This document shows positions 1 to 9,402 of a stretch of 64,000 nucleotides of DNA, in pieces (positions within the stretch are counted from its first letter, which is position 1; the number at the start of each line of letters is the position of its first letter). Made by a program: the position numbers and the translations under genes. Source of the stretch: Hirschia maritima DSM 19733. GTDB taxonomy: Bacteria; Pseudomonadota; Alphaproteobacteria; Caulobacterales; Hyphomonadaceae. Location of the stretch: NCBI RefSeq assembly GCF_000378345.1, contig NZ_KB899544.1:124001-188000 (forward strand), in the 5' to 3' direction. A model generated the notes under the pieces. It worked only from the letters and a program-made list of their open reading frames with translations. It made no database searches and was not told the origin of the DNA.

Positions 1-854
1 GGTTGGGTGAGTTGCTTGAAGGCAAGATCCGCTCAGCATACCTTATGACTGAACCAGATGTAGCATCATCTGATGCAACTGCATTGGCGTTCAAGGCCGA
101 ACTTGATGGCGATGAGTGGGTGTTGAATGGTGAGAAGCACTGGTCATCAGGTGCTGGTGACCCTCGCTGTAAAGTATACATCTTGATGGCCAAAACAGAA
201 GGTGATGACGCTGCTCGTCACTCACGTCACTCAATGTTTGCAATCTCAGCTGAACATGAGGGCATTGAGATCCTGCGCCCAATGATGGTGTTCGGTAACG
301 ATGATGCACCACACGGTCACATGCATATCCGCTTTACAAATGTTCGCGTACCAAAAGATGCATTGTTGCTTGGTCGTGGTCGTGGATTTGAAGTGAGCCA
401 AGGGCGTTTGGGGCCTGGTCGTATCCACCATTGCATGCGTTCTATCGGTCAGGCTGAACGTGCACTTGAGTTGCTATGTAAGCGTGCAACTTCGCGTGAA
501 GCTTTCGGACGTCCATTGCACAAACTAGGTGCAAACTACGACATCATTGCTGAATGCCGTATCTCGATTGAACAAGCGCGTCTTCTTTGTCTGAAAGCAG
601 CATGGATGATGGATCAAGGCGATATGAAAGCGGCAAGTATCTATATCAGTCAGATCAAAGTTGAAGCTCCGCGCATGGCATTGAAAGTCATCGATGAAGC
701 AATGCAGATGCATGGTGGATTAGGTGTTTCTCAAGATACACCGCTGGCTGAAATGTATTCAGGCGTAAGAACTCTACGTTATGCGGATGGTCCTGATGCC
801 GTGCACCGCATGGTGATCGCACGTGATGAATTGAAGAGATACACAAATAGGTAA
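1..854 (+). CDS. acyl-CoA dehydrogenase, ACAD10/11-like (5' partial)
   Basis: C-terminal about 283 residues of an FAD-dependent acyl-CoA dehydrogenase, which oxidises an acyl-CoA to the 2,3-enoyl-CoA. The upstream part lies outside the window, so the apparent TTG start at base 3 is only the point where the open frame enters. The MTEPDVASSDAT segment matches the FAD/substrate signature of the family. The C-terminal ADGPDAVH segment resembles the ACAD10/11 group, where this position carries Asp rather than the Glu of medium-chain enzymes. It is followed after 74 bp by a second acyl-CoA dehydrogenase on the same strand, so it probably belongs to the same beta-oxidation operon. The acyl substrate cannot be read from sequence. 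Confidence 0.93.
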   Translation, partial: LGELLEGKIRSAYLMTEPDVASSDATALAFKAELDGDEWVLNGEKHWSSGAGDPRCKVYILMAKTEGDDAARHSRHSMFAISAEHEGIEILRPMMVFGNDDAPHGHMHIRFTNVRVPKDALLLGRGRGFEVSQGRLGPGRIHHCMRSIGQAERALELLCKRATSREAFGRPLHKLGANYDIIAECRISIEQARLLCLKAAWMMDQGDMKAASIYISQIKVEAPRMALKVIDEAMQMHGGLGVSQDTPLAEMYSGVRTLRYADGPDAVHRMVIARDELKRYTNR

Positions 855-928
855 TTTGTGAGCCAAGGCGGGCGCTTGTTTAAGCGTCCGTCATCCCAAT
901 TTGGCAAATAGAGGAAGGAAGCAGTGAT

Positions 929-2116
929 ATGGATCTAGCATTCACTGAAGAAAATGAACAATTCCGTCAGGAAATTAGAGATTTTCTTGATGAAAACTGG
1001 CCAGAAGAAAAGCGTTCAGGCGAAGTGACCGAATTTGGTCGTGATGAGTACATAACGTGGCATAAAAAATTGGCTGATAAAGGTTGGGTAGCTCCTTCAT
1101 GGCCGAAGGAATATGGTGGCCCTGGTTGGACACCAACCCAGAAATACATTTTTGCCGAAGAAATGGCTAAGGCCGAGACATTTAATGTTTTGCCGTTCAA
1201 TATTGGAATGGTTGGGCCGGTTATCTACACGTTCGGAAATGAAGAGCAAAAGAAACGCTTTTTACCTCCAACACTGAATTGTGACATTTGGTGGTGTCAG
1301 GGATATTCCGAGCCTGGTTCTGGTTCTGATCTTGCTTCTCTGCGCACTAAGGCTGTTCGTGAAGGGGATCATTATATTGTGAATGGTTCCAAGACTTGGA
1401 CGACTTTGGCTCAGCATGCAGATTGGATTTTCTGTCTGGTAAAGACTGATACTGAAGCCAAGGCGCAAGAGGGTATTTCATTCTTGCTCATCGACATGAA
1501 AACACCAGGTATCACTGTGCGTCCAATCATCACTATGGGTGGCGATCATGAAGTGAACGAAGTGTTCCTTGAAGATGTGAAAGTACCAGCTGAAAACCTG
1601 ATTGGTCAGGAAAACAAAGGTTGGACCTACGCAAAATTCTTGTTGATGCATGAACGTTCTGGAATTGCCGGCACGCACGTTTGTAAGAAAGCACTGTCTC
1701 GTTTGCGCGAAGTAGCCAGCGACAAGAGCCTATATGGTGATGCGCCAATCCTTATGGATGATGCGGAATTCCGCCGTAAAGTATCCGAGATCGAAATGGA
1801 CCTTATGGCGCTTGAGTATACTGAATTGCGTGCACTTGCTGGTGAAGAAGCCGGTAAAGGGCCAGGAGCTGAAAGTTCCATTTTGAAAATTCGTGGTACT
1901 GAGATTCAGCAGCGTATTTCGCATCTCGCTGTTGAAGTTGCTGGTTATTACGCCATGCCATTCCAACGTGAATTGACTGGGAATGAAACACCATCCGGAC
2001 CTGAACACACTGTTCACGCAGCGGCGGGTTATTTCAATAAACGTAAGACGTCTATTTACGGTGGGTCTAACGAAATCCAACGCAACATTATCGCTAAAGC
2101 GATATTGGGTCTGTAA
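929..2116 (+). CDS. acyl-CoA dehydrogenase (large subunit type)
   Basis: A full-length acyl-CoA dehydrogenase of 395 residues, normal for the family. It has an N-terminal helical domain, a middle beta domain with SEPGSGSD around residue 128, and a C-terminal helical domain ending in YGGSNEIQRN, where the Glu is the expected catalytic base. A GAGGAAGGAAG ribosome site precedes the ATG. It is followed 22 bp later by a shorter acyl-CoA dehydrogenase. Adjacent pairs of about 390 and 370 residues often form heteromeric enzymes, as in the FadE/ChsE pairs for steroid side chains, so the two products may form one alpha2beta2 enzyme. That pairing is inferred from layout and length only. Confidence 0.95.
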   Translation: MDLAFTEENEQFRQEIRDFLDENWPEEKRSGEVTEFGRDEYITWHKKLADKGWVAPSWPKEYGGPGWTPTQKYIFAEEMAKAETFNVLPFNIGMVGPVIYTFGNEEQKKRFLPPTLNCDIWWCQGYSEPGSGSDLASLRTKAVREGDHYIVNGSKTWTTLAQHADWIFCLVKTDTEAKAQEGISFLLIDMKTPGITVRPIITMGGDHEVNEVFLEDVKVPAENLIGQENKGWTYAKFLLMHERSGIAGTHVCKKALSRLREVASDKSLYGDAPILMDDAEFRRKVSEIEMDLMALEYTELRALAGEEAGKGPGAESSILKIRGTEIQQRISHLAVEVAGYYAMPFQRELTGNETPSGPEHTVHAAAGYFNKRKTSIYGGSNEIQRNIIAKAILGL

Positions 2117-2138
2117 GGCATAGGTTTAGGAAAAGATT

Positions 2139-3257
2139 ATGGATTTTTTGTTCACAGAAGAACAGGACATGTTCCGCGAGTCTATCTCCCGCTATGTCCG
2201 AGAAAAATATGATTTTGAAGCGCGCCAGAAGATAATCAGTTCTGAAGCAGGATGGAGCAAAGAAGTTTGGTCTGATTTTGCTGAGATGGGGCTATTATCT
2301 GTTCCTTTCGCTGAAGAGTATGATGGCCTTGGTGGCGGTGCTGTTGATGTAATGGTCATCATGGAAGAATTAGGGAAGGGGAATGTTGTCGAACCATTCC
2401 TGCCGACTGTTGTTCTTTCAGGCGGTGTTCTTGCTGCTGTAGGGGGAGAGCATGCAAAGGCATTGATCCCGCAAATCGCAACAGGTGAGTTGATCATGGG
2501 GTTTGGTTTTGCAGAACCAAGAAGCCGTTTTGATCTAAACCATGTTGAAGCAAGCGCGAAAAAAGATGGCGAGGCATATGTTCTAAATGGACGTAAATCC
2601 GTCGTTTTAGCAGCGTCAATTGCCGATAAACTTATCCTTGTTGCGCGCACCAGTGGCTCAACACGTGATGCTGATGGCATCAGCTTATTCCTTGTGGATG
2701 CAAACGCAAAAGGGCTAACCATTGAAGATTATCCGACAATCGATGGCCATCGCGCTGGGGATGTTGTGCTTGAAGATGTAAAAGCAGAACTACTTGGTGA
2801 AGAAGGTAAAGCGCTTTCAGTCATTGAAAAAGTAACTGACCAAGGCATTTCGGCAATAGCATCCGAAGCTATGGGGCTTTGTCGCACAATGGTTGATTTG
2901 ACGACACAATATTGTCGAGAACGCAAGCAGTTCGGAACACCAATTGCCAAGTTTCAAGTGTTGCAACACCGTATGGTCGACATGCTGATACATGCTGAAG
3001 AAATGACATCTATGGCATATCTTGGTGCGCTAAAACTCGATGAGCATGAAGTCGAACGCAAAAAGGTTTTGTCTGCTGTAAAAGTCCAGCTTGGTAAAAG
3101 TGTGAAATATTGTGGTGAAGAGGCAATTCAGCTCCATGGTGGAATGGGCATGACAGAAGAAATGGCCATTGGTCACTACTTCATGCACGGCACAATGCTC
3201 GAAGTTCTCTTTGGCAACACAGATCATCACAGAAAAAGATATGAAAGCCTGATGTAA
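2139..3257 (+). CDS. acyl-CoA dehydrogenase (small subunit type)
   Basis: A 372-residue acyl-CoA dehydrogenase with the three-domain layout of the family. The usual middle-domain signature is degraded: FAEPRSRFD replaces a typical EPGxGSD. The C-terminal catalytic region reads LFGNTDHHR instead of YxGSNEI, so the position of the usual catalytic Glu is changed. QLHGGMGMTEE is conserved. These losses fit the non-catalytic or half-site partner in heteromeric acyl-CoA dehydrogenases, with the gene at 929-2116 as partner. AGGAAAAG lies just upstream of the ATG. It sits in an operon with MaoC, SDR and thiolase genes downstream. Confidence 0.93.
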   Translation: MDFLFTEEQDMFRESISRYVREKYDFEARQKIISSEAGWSKEVWSDFAEMGLLSVPFAEEYDGLGGGAVDVMVIMEELGKGNVVEPFLPTVVLSGGVLAAVGGEHAKALIPQIATGELIMGFGFAEPRSRFDLNHVEASAKKDGEAYVLNGRKSVVLAASIADKLILVARTSGSTRDADGISLFLVDANAKGLTIEDYPTIDGHRAGDVVLEDVKAELLGEEGKALSVIEKVTDQGISAIASEAMGLCRTMVDLTTQYCRERKQFGTPIAKFQVLQHRMVDMLIHAEEMTSMAYLGALKLDEHEVERKKVLSAVKVQLGKSVKYCGEEAIQLHGGMGMTEEMAIGHYFMHGTMLEVLFGNTDHHRKRYESLM

Positions 3258-3277
3258 TAGGTGGGGAGGAAACGAAC

Positions 3278-3730
3278 ATGACAACTATAGCAGAACTTGA
3301 AGCAAAAGTTGGCGATCAACTTGGTACGTCTGACTGGATTGAAATTAGTCAGGACCGCATCAACAAATTTGCTGATGTAACAGAAGATCACCAATTCATT
3401 CATTTGGATGCGGAAGCAGCGGCTAAAACACCTTTTGGTGGAACCATTGCACATGGTTTTTTGACGTTATCTCTTATGAGTAAAATGAGTGAAGCAGCCA
3501 TTCCAGCGCTAGATGGTGCGGCTATGGTTGTGAATTATGGTTCTGATAAAGTTCGTTTCCTTCACCCCGTGCCGTCTGGCAGTCGCATTCGCGCGCATTT
3601 CAAACTTCTAAGTGTTGACGTGAAAAGCCCTCAACAAGTGTTGGTGAAAGCCGAAGGAACAGTTGAAATTGAAGGCGTTGAGAAACCGGCAATGGTTGTT
3701 GAAATGCTCTCAATGCAATTTTTGAAATAA
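3278..3730 (+). CDS. MaoC-like (R)-enoyl-CoA hydratase
   Basis: A 150-residue single hot-dog domain of the MaoC/PhaJ family, which hydrates trans-2-enoyl-CoA to the (R)-3-hydroxyacyl-CoA. The hydratase motif is visible around residues 32-55: FADVTEDHQFIHLD, followed by TPFGGTIAHGFLTLSL, giving the Asp/His pair. A strong GGGGAGGAAA ribosome site precedes the ATG. It stands between an acyl-CoA dehydrogenase and an SDR of the peroxisomal multifunctional-enzyme type. That order gives the oxidation, hydration and second oxidation steps in sequence, so an R-specific route like MFE-2 is likely. Confidence 0.93.
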   Translation: MTTIAELEAKVGDQLGTSDWIEISQDRINKFADVTEDHQFIHLDAEAAAKTPFGGTIAHGFLTLSLMSKMSEAAIPALDGAAMVVNYGSDKVRFLHPVPSGSRIRAHFKLLSVDVKSPQQVLVKAEGTVEIEGVEKPAMVVEMLSMQFLK

Positions 3731-3755
3731 AGAATTTTAACGGGACAATCGTATT

Positions 3756-4673
3756 ATGAGTAATCTGGATTTTACTGGAAAAGTCGCAATCATTACAGGC
3801 GCGGGTAATGGTCTTGGTAAGAGCCATGCACTTGAGCTTGCTAGTCGTGGTGCCAAAGTTGTTGTGAATGACCTTGGTGGTGCAAGAGATGGAACAGGTG
3901 GTTCTTTGTCTGCGGCAGAAGAAGTCGTAAAAGAGATTGAAGCAGCTGGTGGTGAAGCAATTGCCAACGGTGCAAACGTGACCAAAATGGACGAAGTTGA
4001 AGCCATGGTCGCCAGTGCCATGGACAAATGGGGACGCGTAGACATTCTCATCAACAATGCAGGTATTTTGCGCGATAAAAGCTTCTCTAAAATGACTATG
4101 GAAGACTATCGCCTTGTTGTTGATGTGCACCTGATCGGTAGCGCAAACTGTTCTAAGGCGGTTTGGGAAATCATGAAGGAACAAAAATACGGTCGTATCA
4201 TGATGACGTCTTCGCCATCTGGTCTCTACGGTATATTTGGTCAAGCCAACTATTCAGCGGCAAAAGCTGGTGTTGTTGGGCTTATGAATGCTCTAACGCT
4301 TGAAGGTCGCAAGTACGACATTCGTGTAAATGCGCTTGCGCCAACTGCCGCAACACGTATGACGCTCGACCTTGGTATCCCAGAGCCTATTATGGAACAG
4401 ATGACACCAGCATCTATCACAGCCGGTGTTGTATATTTGGTAAGTGAAGATAGCCCAAGTAAATGTATTCTTTCCGCTGCTGGTGGTGGGTTCTCGCGCG
4501 CTTATGTTGCTGAAACTAAAGGTATCTATTTGAAACCGGGTGAGCAAACACCAGAAAATGTTGCCGCTCAATTTGATGCGATTTGTGACAAAAGTGATCT
4601 TCAGTATTTTGAGGACACAAATGGCCCAATCGCAAACTTTATGGGGCAAGCTCAGGCTGCTCTGAAATCATAA
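3756..4673 (+). CDS. SDR 3-hydroxyacyl-CoA dehydrogenase (MFE-2/HSD17B4-like)
   Basis: A short-chain dehydrogenase of 305 residues, longer than the 250 typical of classical SDRs. The N-terminus carries GAGNGLGKSHA (cofactor loop) and VVVNDLGGARDGTG, an insertion typical of the (3R)-hydroxyacyl-CoA dehydrogenase domain of peroxisomal multifunctional enzyme type 2. NNAG and the S...YSAAK catalytic segment are present. It probably oxidises the hydroxyacyl-CoA made by the preceding MaoC hydratase. The extra C-terminal 50 residues are weakly defined. The ribosome site is weak. A thiolase follows 26 bp downstream. Confidence 0.92.
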   Translation: MSNLDFTGKVAIITGAGNGLGKSHALELASRGAKVVVNDLGGARDGTGGSLSAAEEVVKEIEAAGGEAIANGANVTKMDEVEAMVASAMDKWGRVDILINNAGILRDKSFSKMTMEDYRLVVDVHLIGSANCSKAVWEIMKEQKYGRIMMTSSPSGLYGIFGQANYSAAKAGVVGLMNALTLEGRKYDIRVNALAPTAATRMTLDLGIPEPIMEQMTPASITAGVVYLVSEDSPSKCILSAAGGGFSRAYVAETKGIYLKPGEQTPENVAAQFDAICDKSDLQYFEDTNGPIANFMGQAQAALKS

Positions 4674-4699
4674 CAATATAAATTTTCGGGAGAGAAACC

Positions 4700-5878
4700 A
4701 TGAGAGAAGCAGTCATTGTTTCCACAGCTAGAACACCAATTGGACGCGCTTATAGAGGTGCATTCAATAATACACCTTCACCAACTCTAGCGGGTCACGC
4801 GATCAAAAACGCTGTTGAACGTGCAGGTATTGATGGCGCTGAAGTGGAAGATGTTGTCTTCGGTGCAGCTTTGCAGCAAGGCGTGCAGGGCGGTAACATC
4901 GCGCGTAATGCGACTTTGCGTTCTGGATTGCCTGTAACGGTTTCTGGTCAAAGTCTCGATCGCCAATGTGCATCGGGCATGATGGCGATCGCAACAGCTG
5001 CAAAGCAAGTTGTGATGGATGGAATGGACGTAGCCATTGGTGGCGGTGTTGAATCTATCTCAATGGTGCAAACACCAGAGCTACGCATGCAGCCAGATAA
5101 AGAGCTGTTGGCGATGCACCCAAAAGCTTACATTTCTATGATCGAGACAGCTGAAATCGTGTCAGAGCGTTATGGAATTTCTCGTGACGTACAAGACGAA
5201 TACGCATTGCAATCCCAACAACGTACAGCAGCTGCCCAAGCCGCTGGTGCATTTGATGATGAGATCGTTCCACTGGCTTCCACCATGCTTGTGAAAGACA
5301 AGGCAACAGGTGAGATTTCTTCAAAAGAAGTGAAGCTAGAGAAAGACGAAGGCAACCGTCCAGAAACAAACCTTGAAGGCCTAAACAGTCTAAAGCCTGT
5401 TGTTGGACCAGATGCTTATATCACGGCTGGTAACGCCTCTCAGCTTTCTGATGGTGCGTCAGCTTCTGTGATCATGGAAGCAAAATTGGCTGAAAAGCGT
5501 GGCTTGTCTCCATTGGGTATTTATCGCGGAATGGCTGTGGCTGGTCTCGAGCCAGACGAAATGGGTATCGGACCAGTATATGCTATCCCTAAACTTCTGA
5601 AAGCCAACGGTTTGACCATGGATGACATTGGTCTTTGGGAATTGAATGAAGCGTTTGCATGTCAGGTGATTTATTGCCGCGACAAGCTTGGCATTCCTGA
5701 TGAGCTCCTCAACGTGAATGGTGGGGCGATCTCTATTGGTCACCCATACGGTATGTCAGGTGCACGTATGACAGGTCACGCATTGATTGAAGGTAAGAAA
5801 CGCGGCGCGAAATATGTCGTCTGCACAATGTGTGTGGGTGGCGGCATGGGAGCTGCCGGCTTGTTTGAAGTTGCCTAA
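4700..5878 (+). CDS. acetyl-CoA C-acyltransferase (thiolase)
   Basis: A 392-residue degradative thiolase that cleaves 3-ketoacyl-CoA with CoA to acetyl-CoA (or propionyl-CoA) and a shortened acyl-Co[15 protein letters not shown] holds the nucleophilic Cys near residue 90. [24 protein letters not shown] (catalytic His) and CVGGGMGAA (second Cys) are all intact. GGGAGAGAAACC precedes the ATG. It is the last gene of the beta-oxidation operon; a strong terminator follows within 60 bp. Chain-length preference is not readable. Confidence 0.96.
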   Translation: MREAVIVSTARTPIGRAYRGAFNNTPSPTLAGHAIKNAVERAGIDGAEVEDVVFGAALQQGVQGGNIARNATLRSGLPVTVSGQSLDRQCASGMMAIATAAKQVVMDGMDVAIGGGVESISMVQTPELRMQPDKELLAMHPKAYISMIETAEIVSERYGISRDVQDEYALQSQQRTAAAQAAGAFDDEIVPLASTMLVKDKATGEISSKEVKLEKDEGNRPETNLEGLNSLKPVVGPDAYITAGNASQLSDGASASVIMEAKLAEKRGLSPLGIYRGMAVAGLEPDEMGIGPVYAIPKLLKANGLTMDDIGLWELNEAFACQVIYCRDKLGIPDELLNVNGGAISIGHPYGMSGARMTGHALIEGKKRGAKYVVCTMCVGGGMGAAGLFEVA

Positions 5879-5934
5879 CACCCCGTTAGGGCAAATTCGG
5901 TGTGGCCGAATAACTCTGTAATTTGGCCATATCT

Positions 5935-5972
5935 GCGGCAGCTATTATTGGGAGTAGCTGCCGCTTTTTTTT
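5935..5972 (+). terminator. intrinsic terminator after thiolase operon
   Basis: A perfect 10-bp stem GCGGCAGCTA (5935-5944) pairs with TAGCTGCCGC (5955-5964) over a 10-base loop, followed by a run of eight T. It closes the acyl-CoA dehydrogenase to thiolase operon and separates it from the iron-uptake genes. A smaller stem (CCTAAC/GTTAGG) lies right at the thiolase stop codon. Confidence 0.93.
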
Positions 5973-6066
5973 ATTGAAGAGGGGGCGACAAAACGGATTT
6001 TCCAGTAACTTTGATAACTTGGGTTTCAAACTTGCAATTGCGCAACACTGTTGAGTGAATTTGAGG

Positions 6067-6087
6067 TGAGAATGATAATTGTTCTCA
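6067..6087. promoter_or_regulatory. Fur box 1
   Basis: The inverted repeat TGAGAA-N9-TTCTCA, read as GAGAATGATAATTGTTCTC (6068-6086), agrees at 15 of 19 positions with the classical Fur consensus. It lies about 70 bp upstream of the TonB receptor start, where iron-dependent repression is expected. Confidence 0.75.
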
Positions 6088-6096
6088 TATTTAGTT

Positions 6097-6115
6097 GCAA
6101 ATGAATCTCAATTGC
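6097..6115. promoter_or_regulatory. Fur/Fur-like box 2
   Basis: GCAAATGAATCTCAATTGC is a 19-bp palindrome with 14 symmetric positions, of the GCAAnTGAnTCnCAnTTGC type seen for alphaproteobacterial Fur. Its centre is 29 bp from the centre of box 1 and about 50 bp upstream of the receptor ATG. Two adjacent boxes suggest tight iron control. Confidence 0.65.
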
Positions 6116-6155
6116 GGTAGCGGTGCCGACATTAAAAGTTTGAGGGCTCCGTATT

Positions 6156-8222
6156 ATGAGTATTAGAAAATTGGGCGCATGTGCCTCTTTAAGTGTAATT
6201 GCATTTATTCAAGCGAACGCAGTGGCACAAGAAACAACTACGAAAGAAGATGTTTTAGACACTGTTGTGGTAGTAGGGTCTCTGACAGATACCGCGATAA
6301 ACTCGGATGAACTTGATCTTTTTCAAGCAAATGATCTGTCTGATATTTTCCGCACAGTCCCATCTGTTACAGTGGGAGGCGGAGTTGGCCTTGCACAGAA
6401 AATCTATATTCGTGGACTCGAAGACACGATGATTAATGTGACAATCGATGGAGCGCCTCAAGGCGGCACTCTGTTTCACCATGTAGGTCGCGTCAATATT
6501 TCACCAGAATTATTGGATGAAGTCGAAGTTCAAACCGGAGCCGGTGAAGCGACATCAGGGTTTGGTGCAATTGGTGGTGCCATTCGTTTCCGTACGAAAA
6601 ATGCTGTTGATCTTTTAGAAGATGGACAATTCATCGGAGGTAAAGTCGACGCGACTTACTTTTCAAATGATGGCTATAAAGGATCAGCCAGCGTTTATGG
6701 TCGTGTGAGTGAAAACATTGGGATAATTGGATCATACGTGTACTCCAACAAAGAAAACTATGTCGATGGAAATGGAGATGAAGTTTACGGAACCAATGCT
6801 GAACAATCCCTAGGTTTTGTGAAAATTGGCGGCGAGTTTGACAATGGCCATGCGTTTTCAGTGAGCTATGAAAGCCGCGAAGAAACTGCAGATGCTGGTG
6901 AACGTCCAAACTGGCCAGTTTTAGAAGATAGTTTGTTGTTTACTACCGAAGCAACTCGAAACACTGCCATTGCAAACTATGGATATACAACAGAGACTGG
7001 AAACGGTGTTGAACTAACAGGTTTTTGGACGAATACAGAGTTTTATCAGGGGCGCACAAACCGCTGGGGAGCTTATGGGTCTGAAATAGAAACAATCGGT
7101 TTTGATCTTCGCACTATTTGGAACCTCGGACGTCATGACTTTATTGCCGGTTTCGAAGGACACCAAGATACCGTTTCTAGTGAATACTTGGCAGACTTCG
7201 AGACATGGAGCGTTTGGGCATGGGATCCAAACGTAGGATACTTTGAGGAAGAGGGCACTCTTTTCGGTGCTTATATCCAAGATAAATGGCAAGTAAACGA
7301 CAAGTTGCTGGTGTCAGCTGGAGCACGGTTTGATTCTTATGACCTTGAACTCATTACATATGGCGAAGAAACTGAAAGTGATGGTATAAGTTTCAACGCG
7401 GGTTTAGATTATGAAATTACAGAAGCTCTTAACTTCAACATCGGATATGCTGAAGCTTTCCGAGGTAAAGAAATCGGTGACGGGTTCAATTTAGGAAGAG
7501 GGCCCGATCGTCTGCGCATCCATCCAGCTTTAAAACCTGAAACCGTAGAAAACTTTGAAACTGGATTTGAATACAAAGCTGGTGGGTTCACAGGTTCTAT
7601 CGCGTATTACGATCAAGAGATTAGCAATGTTATCTTTGATCAAATAGGTTCAGGTAGCTTTGCAGATGGTTCTGAATATGTAGATATCAGACAAGATTCT
7701 ACTTTCTACGAAAATGTTGGAAACTATACCTCAACGGGCTATGAATTGCGCGCTGAATACGCGGCAGAAAATTATTTTATTTCTGGGTTTTATAACATCA
7801 ATGATTCTGAGTTAAACGGCCGAGCTATTGAAGGTTATGAAGAAAATGGTTTGGGAACATCCGTTGGAGATAACTGGAACCTTTCAGCCGGTTACATTCC
7901 GATGGAAGGGGTAACCCTTCAAGCAAGTGTTACAACATATGAAGATTTGAACGATATCGAAACGCTTTTCCGTGCCGTCGATATTGGGTGGATCGATGAG
8001 ACACAATTTGTCGACAAACCCGGCTACTCAATTGTTGATTTATTTGCCACTTGGGAAGTAGGTGATTTTGAATTGTCTGCTGCCGTGTACAACTTGTTTG
8101 ATGAGGATTACCTAGCTCATGCAAGTGTTGCTGATTATTCTGACATTCCAGGCTGGGGTATCGTAGCGGGTGTACCAGAACCGGGTCGTGATGTGCGCTT
8201 GTCAGTAGCGTTTAATTTCTAA
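6156..8222 (+). CDS. TonB-dependent ferric-siderophore/haem-type receptor
   Basis: A 688-residue outer-membrane TonB-dependent receptor. Residues 1-24 are a signal peptide with a likely cut after AVA. The TonB box region is near EDVLDTVVVVGS. The plug domain follows (IYIRGLEDTMINVTIDG, then GAGEATSGFGAIGGAIRF), and the 22-strand barrel ends in VRLSVAFNF with terminal Phe. Two Fur boxes upstream and a PepSY reductase downstream, translationally coupled by TAATG, show that it imports an iron chelate. The exact ligand (siderophore or haem) is not visible. It has its own promoter after the thiolase terminator and is unrelated to the polysaccharide receptor at 48-52 kb. Confidence 0.93.
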   Translation: MSIRKLGACASLSVIAFIQANAVAQETTTKEDVLDTVVVVGSLTDTAINSDELDLFQANDLSDIFRTVPSVTVGGGVGLAQKIYIRGLEDTMINVTIDGAPQGGTLFHHVGRVNISPELLDEVEVQTGAGEATSGFGAIGGAIRFRTKNAVDLLEDGQFIGGKVDATYFSNDGYKGSASVYGRVSENIGIIGSYVYSNKENYVDGNGDEVYGTNAEQSLGFVKIGGEFDNGHAFSVSYESREETADAGERPNWPVLEDSLLFTTEATRNTAIANYGYTTETGNGVELTGFWTNTEFYQGRTNRWGAYGSEIETIGFDLRTIWNLGRHDFIAGFEGHQDTVSSEYLADFETWSVWAWDPNVGYFEEEGTLFGAYIQDKWQVNDKLLVSAGARFDSYDLELITYGEETESDGISFNAGLDYEITEALNFNIGYAEAFRGKEIGDGFNLGRGPDRLRIHPALKPETVENFETGFEYKAGGFTGSIAYYDQEISNVIFDQIGSGSFADGSEYVDIRQDSTFYENVGNYTSTGYELRAEYAAENYFISGFYNINDSELNGRAIEGYEENGLGTSVGDNWNLSAGYIPMEGVTLQASVTTYEDLNDIETLFRAVDIGWIDETQFVDKPGYSIVDLFATWEVGDFELSAAVYNLFDEDYLAHASVADYSDIPGWGIVAGVPEPGRDVRLSVAFNF

Positions 8223-9349
8223 TGAAACACGGAAGAAAAGGTCTTCCTAAGGGCCGAACCATTGCTCGTGCTTGGCATAAATGGTTCGGCATCATTATCG
8301 GGGGATGGCTATTTCTGCTCGCATTGAGCGGGTGCGTCATCACCTGGTATGGTGAAATTGATGCTGCTCTAAATTATGATTTACGTGCTGAACGTATAAA
8401 AAACGCAGAGTTAGCTGATATTGAATCTGTACTGGTTTCTGCCCAAAACGAGTTTGATGAGCTTCATATGAAGCTTACCAATTATCCTTCCAAAGAACAT
8501 AATATGTTCTGGTCCATTGCAAAGGTAGAAAAAGAGGGCAGGTTTTTTTCTGCTGAGATTTTTTCTCACCCTTATACCGGAGAAATTTTGGGTTGGCGGG
8601 AGTCAGGTCGACTAAGTCTTAGTCGACGAAATTTTATCAATTTTTTCTATGGCTTACATATCGATTTTTTACTAGGCCCGTGGATGACAACAGTCTTCGG
8701 GTTTATGGGACTAGCATGGTGTATAGATCATCTTATCTCTATCTATCTCTCTTTGCCGAAGCTTAAAAAATGGCGTGCATCTTTTCTCGTTTCTGGTCGA
8801 TGGGGAAGTTTGCGAAATTGGTTTGACATGCATCGCGCTGTTGGAATGTGGATGATACCCGTTACTTTTACAGTGGCACTCACTGGAACGGTGCTATCTA
8901 TTCCAACGATTAGCCACCATGTTGTAGAGATTTTCTCAGAGCCAACTGGACGTCTCCATTACAAATGGGAAGATCCGGCCGCAGAGCTTACTCATTCACG
9001 TACGCGTGAAATTGTTGAGGGGGCAGGTATTGTTGCAAAAGATATCCATAGCATCAGATATTTCCCCTACACGGACGCGATTGCAATTCGTACTTTCCAT
9101 GAACGTGATTTAGATGACCAAGGACGTATGTGGAATTATTATAGAATTTCTAGCGGTGATTACATTGATCAGCGCCATGATAATGGGTCCACTGCCGGAG
9201 ACACATTTTTTGCATGGCAATATCCACTACATTCTGGAAAAGCTTTCGGATTGCCTGGTCGGATTTTGGTCTTCATATCGGGATTGGTGACCATGCTTCT
9301 TTGCGGAAGTGGTTGGTATTTGTGGATTAAAAGGCGGCGCTCCAGATAG
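8222..9349 (+). CDS. PepSY-associated TM protein, FoxB/PiuB-like ferric-siderophore reductase
   Basis: A 375-residue inner-membrane protein with about four membrane segments (near residues 22-43, 140-170, 205-230 and 345-368) and a periplasmic PepSY-type region between the first two. His residues at helix ends (HKWFG, GLHIDF, DMHRAVGMW, YPLHSGKAFG) match the haem-ligating pattern of the FoxB family, which releases iron from siderophores by reduction in the periplasm. The ATG overlaps the stop of the TonB receptor by one base (TAATG), so the two are coupled and share the Fur-controlled promoter. Specific electron donor and siderophore are unknown. Confidence 0.9.
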   Translation: MKHGRKGLPKGRTIARAWHKWFGIIIGGWLFLLALSGCVITWYGEIDAALNYDLRAERIKNAELADIESVLVSAQNEFDELHMKLTNYPSKEHNMFWSIAKVEKEGRFFSAEIFSHPYTGEILGWRESGRLSLSRRNFINFFYGLHIDFLLGPWMTTVFGFMGLAWCIDHLISIYLSLPKLKKWRASFLVSGRWGSLRNWFDMHRAVGMWMIPVTFTVALTGTVLSIPTISHHVVEIFSEPTGRLHYKWEDPAAELTHSRTREIVEGAGIVAKDIHSIRYFPYTDAIAIRTFHERDLDDQGRMWNYYRISSGDYIDQRHDNGSTAGDTFFAWQYPLHSGKAFGLPGRILVFISGLVTMLLCGSGWYLWIKRRRSR

Positions 9350-9402
9350 TAATAGATGCGTTTTCCTCGGGCTCTCCTTTATGGTCCATTGTTGCCTTTA
9401 TA

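Noticed and set aside
91-713. Minus-strand open frames inside the first acyl-CoA dehydrogenase gene
   Set aside because: They are shadows of the strong plus-strand coding frame, with no motifs or ribosome sites; the same applies to other short antisense frames in the window.
5874-5891. Hairpin at the thiolase stop codon as a terminator
   Set aside because: The CCTAAC/GTTAGG stem is short with no T run; the stronger hairpin at 5935-5972 is the terminator.
5910-5922. Further TetR site (ATAAC-TCT-GTAAT)
   Set aside because: One half-site is imperfect and it lies in the space after the thiolase stop, before the terminator, not in a promoter.
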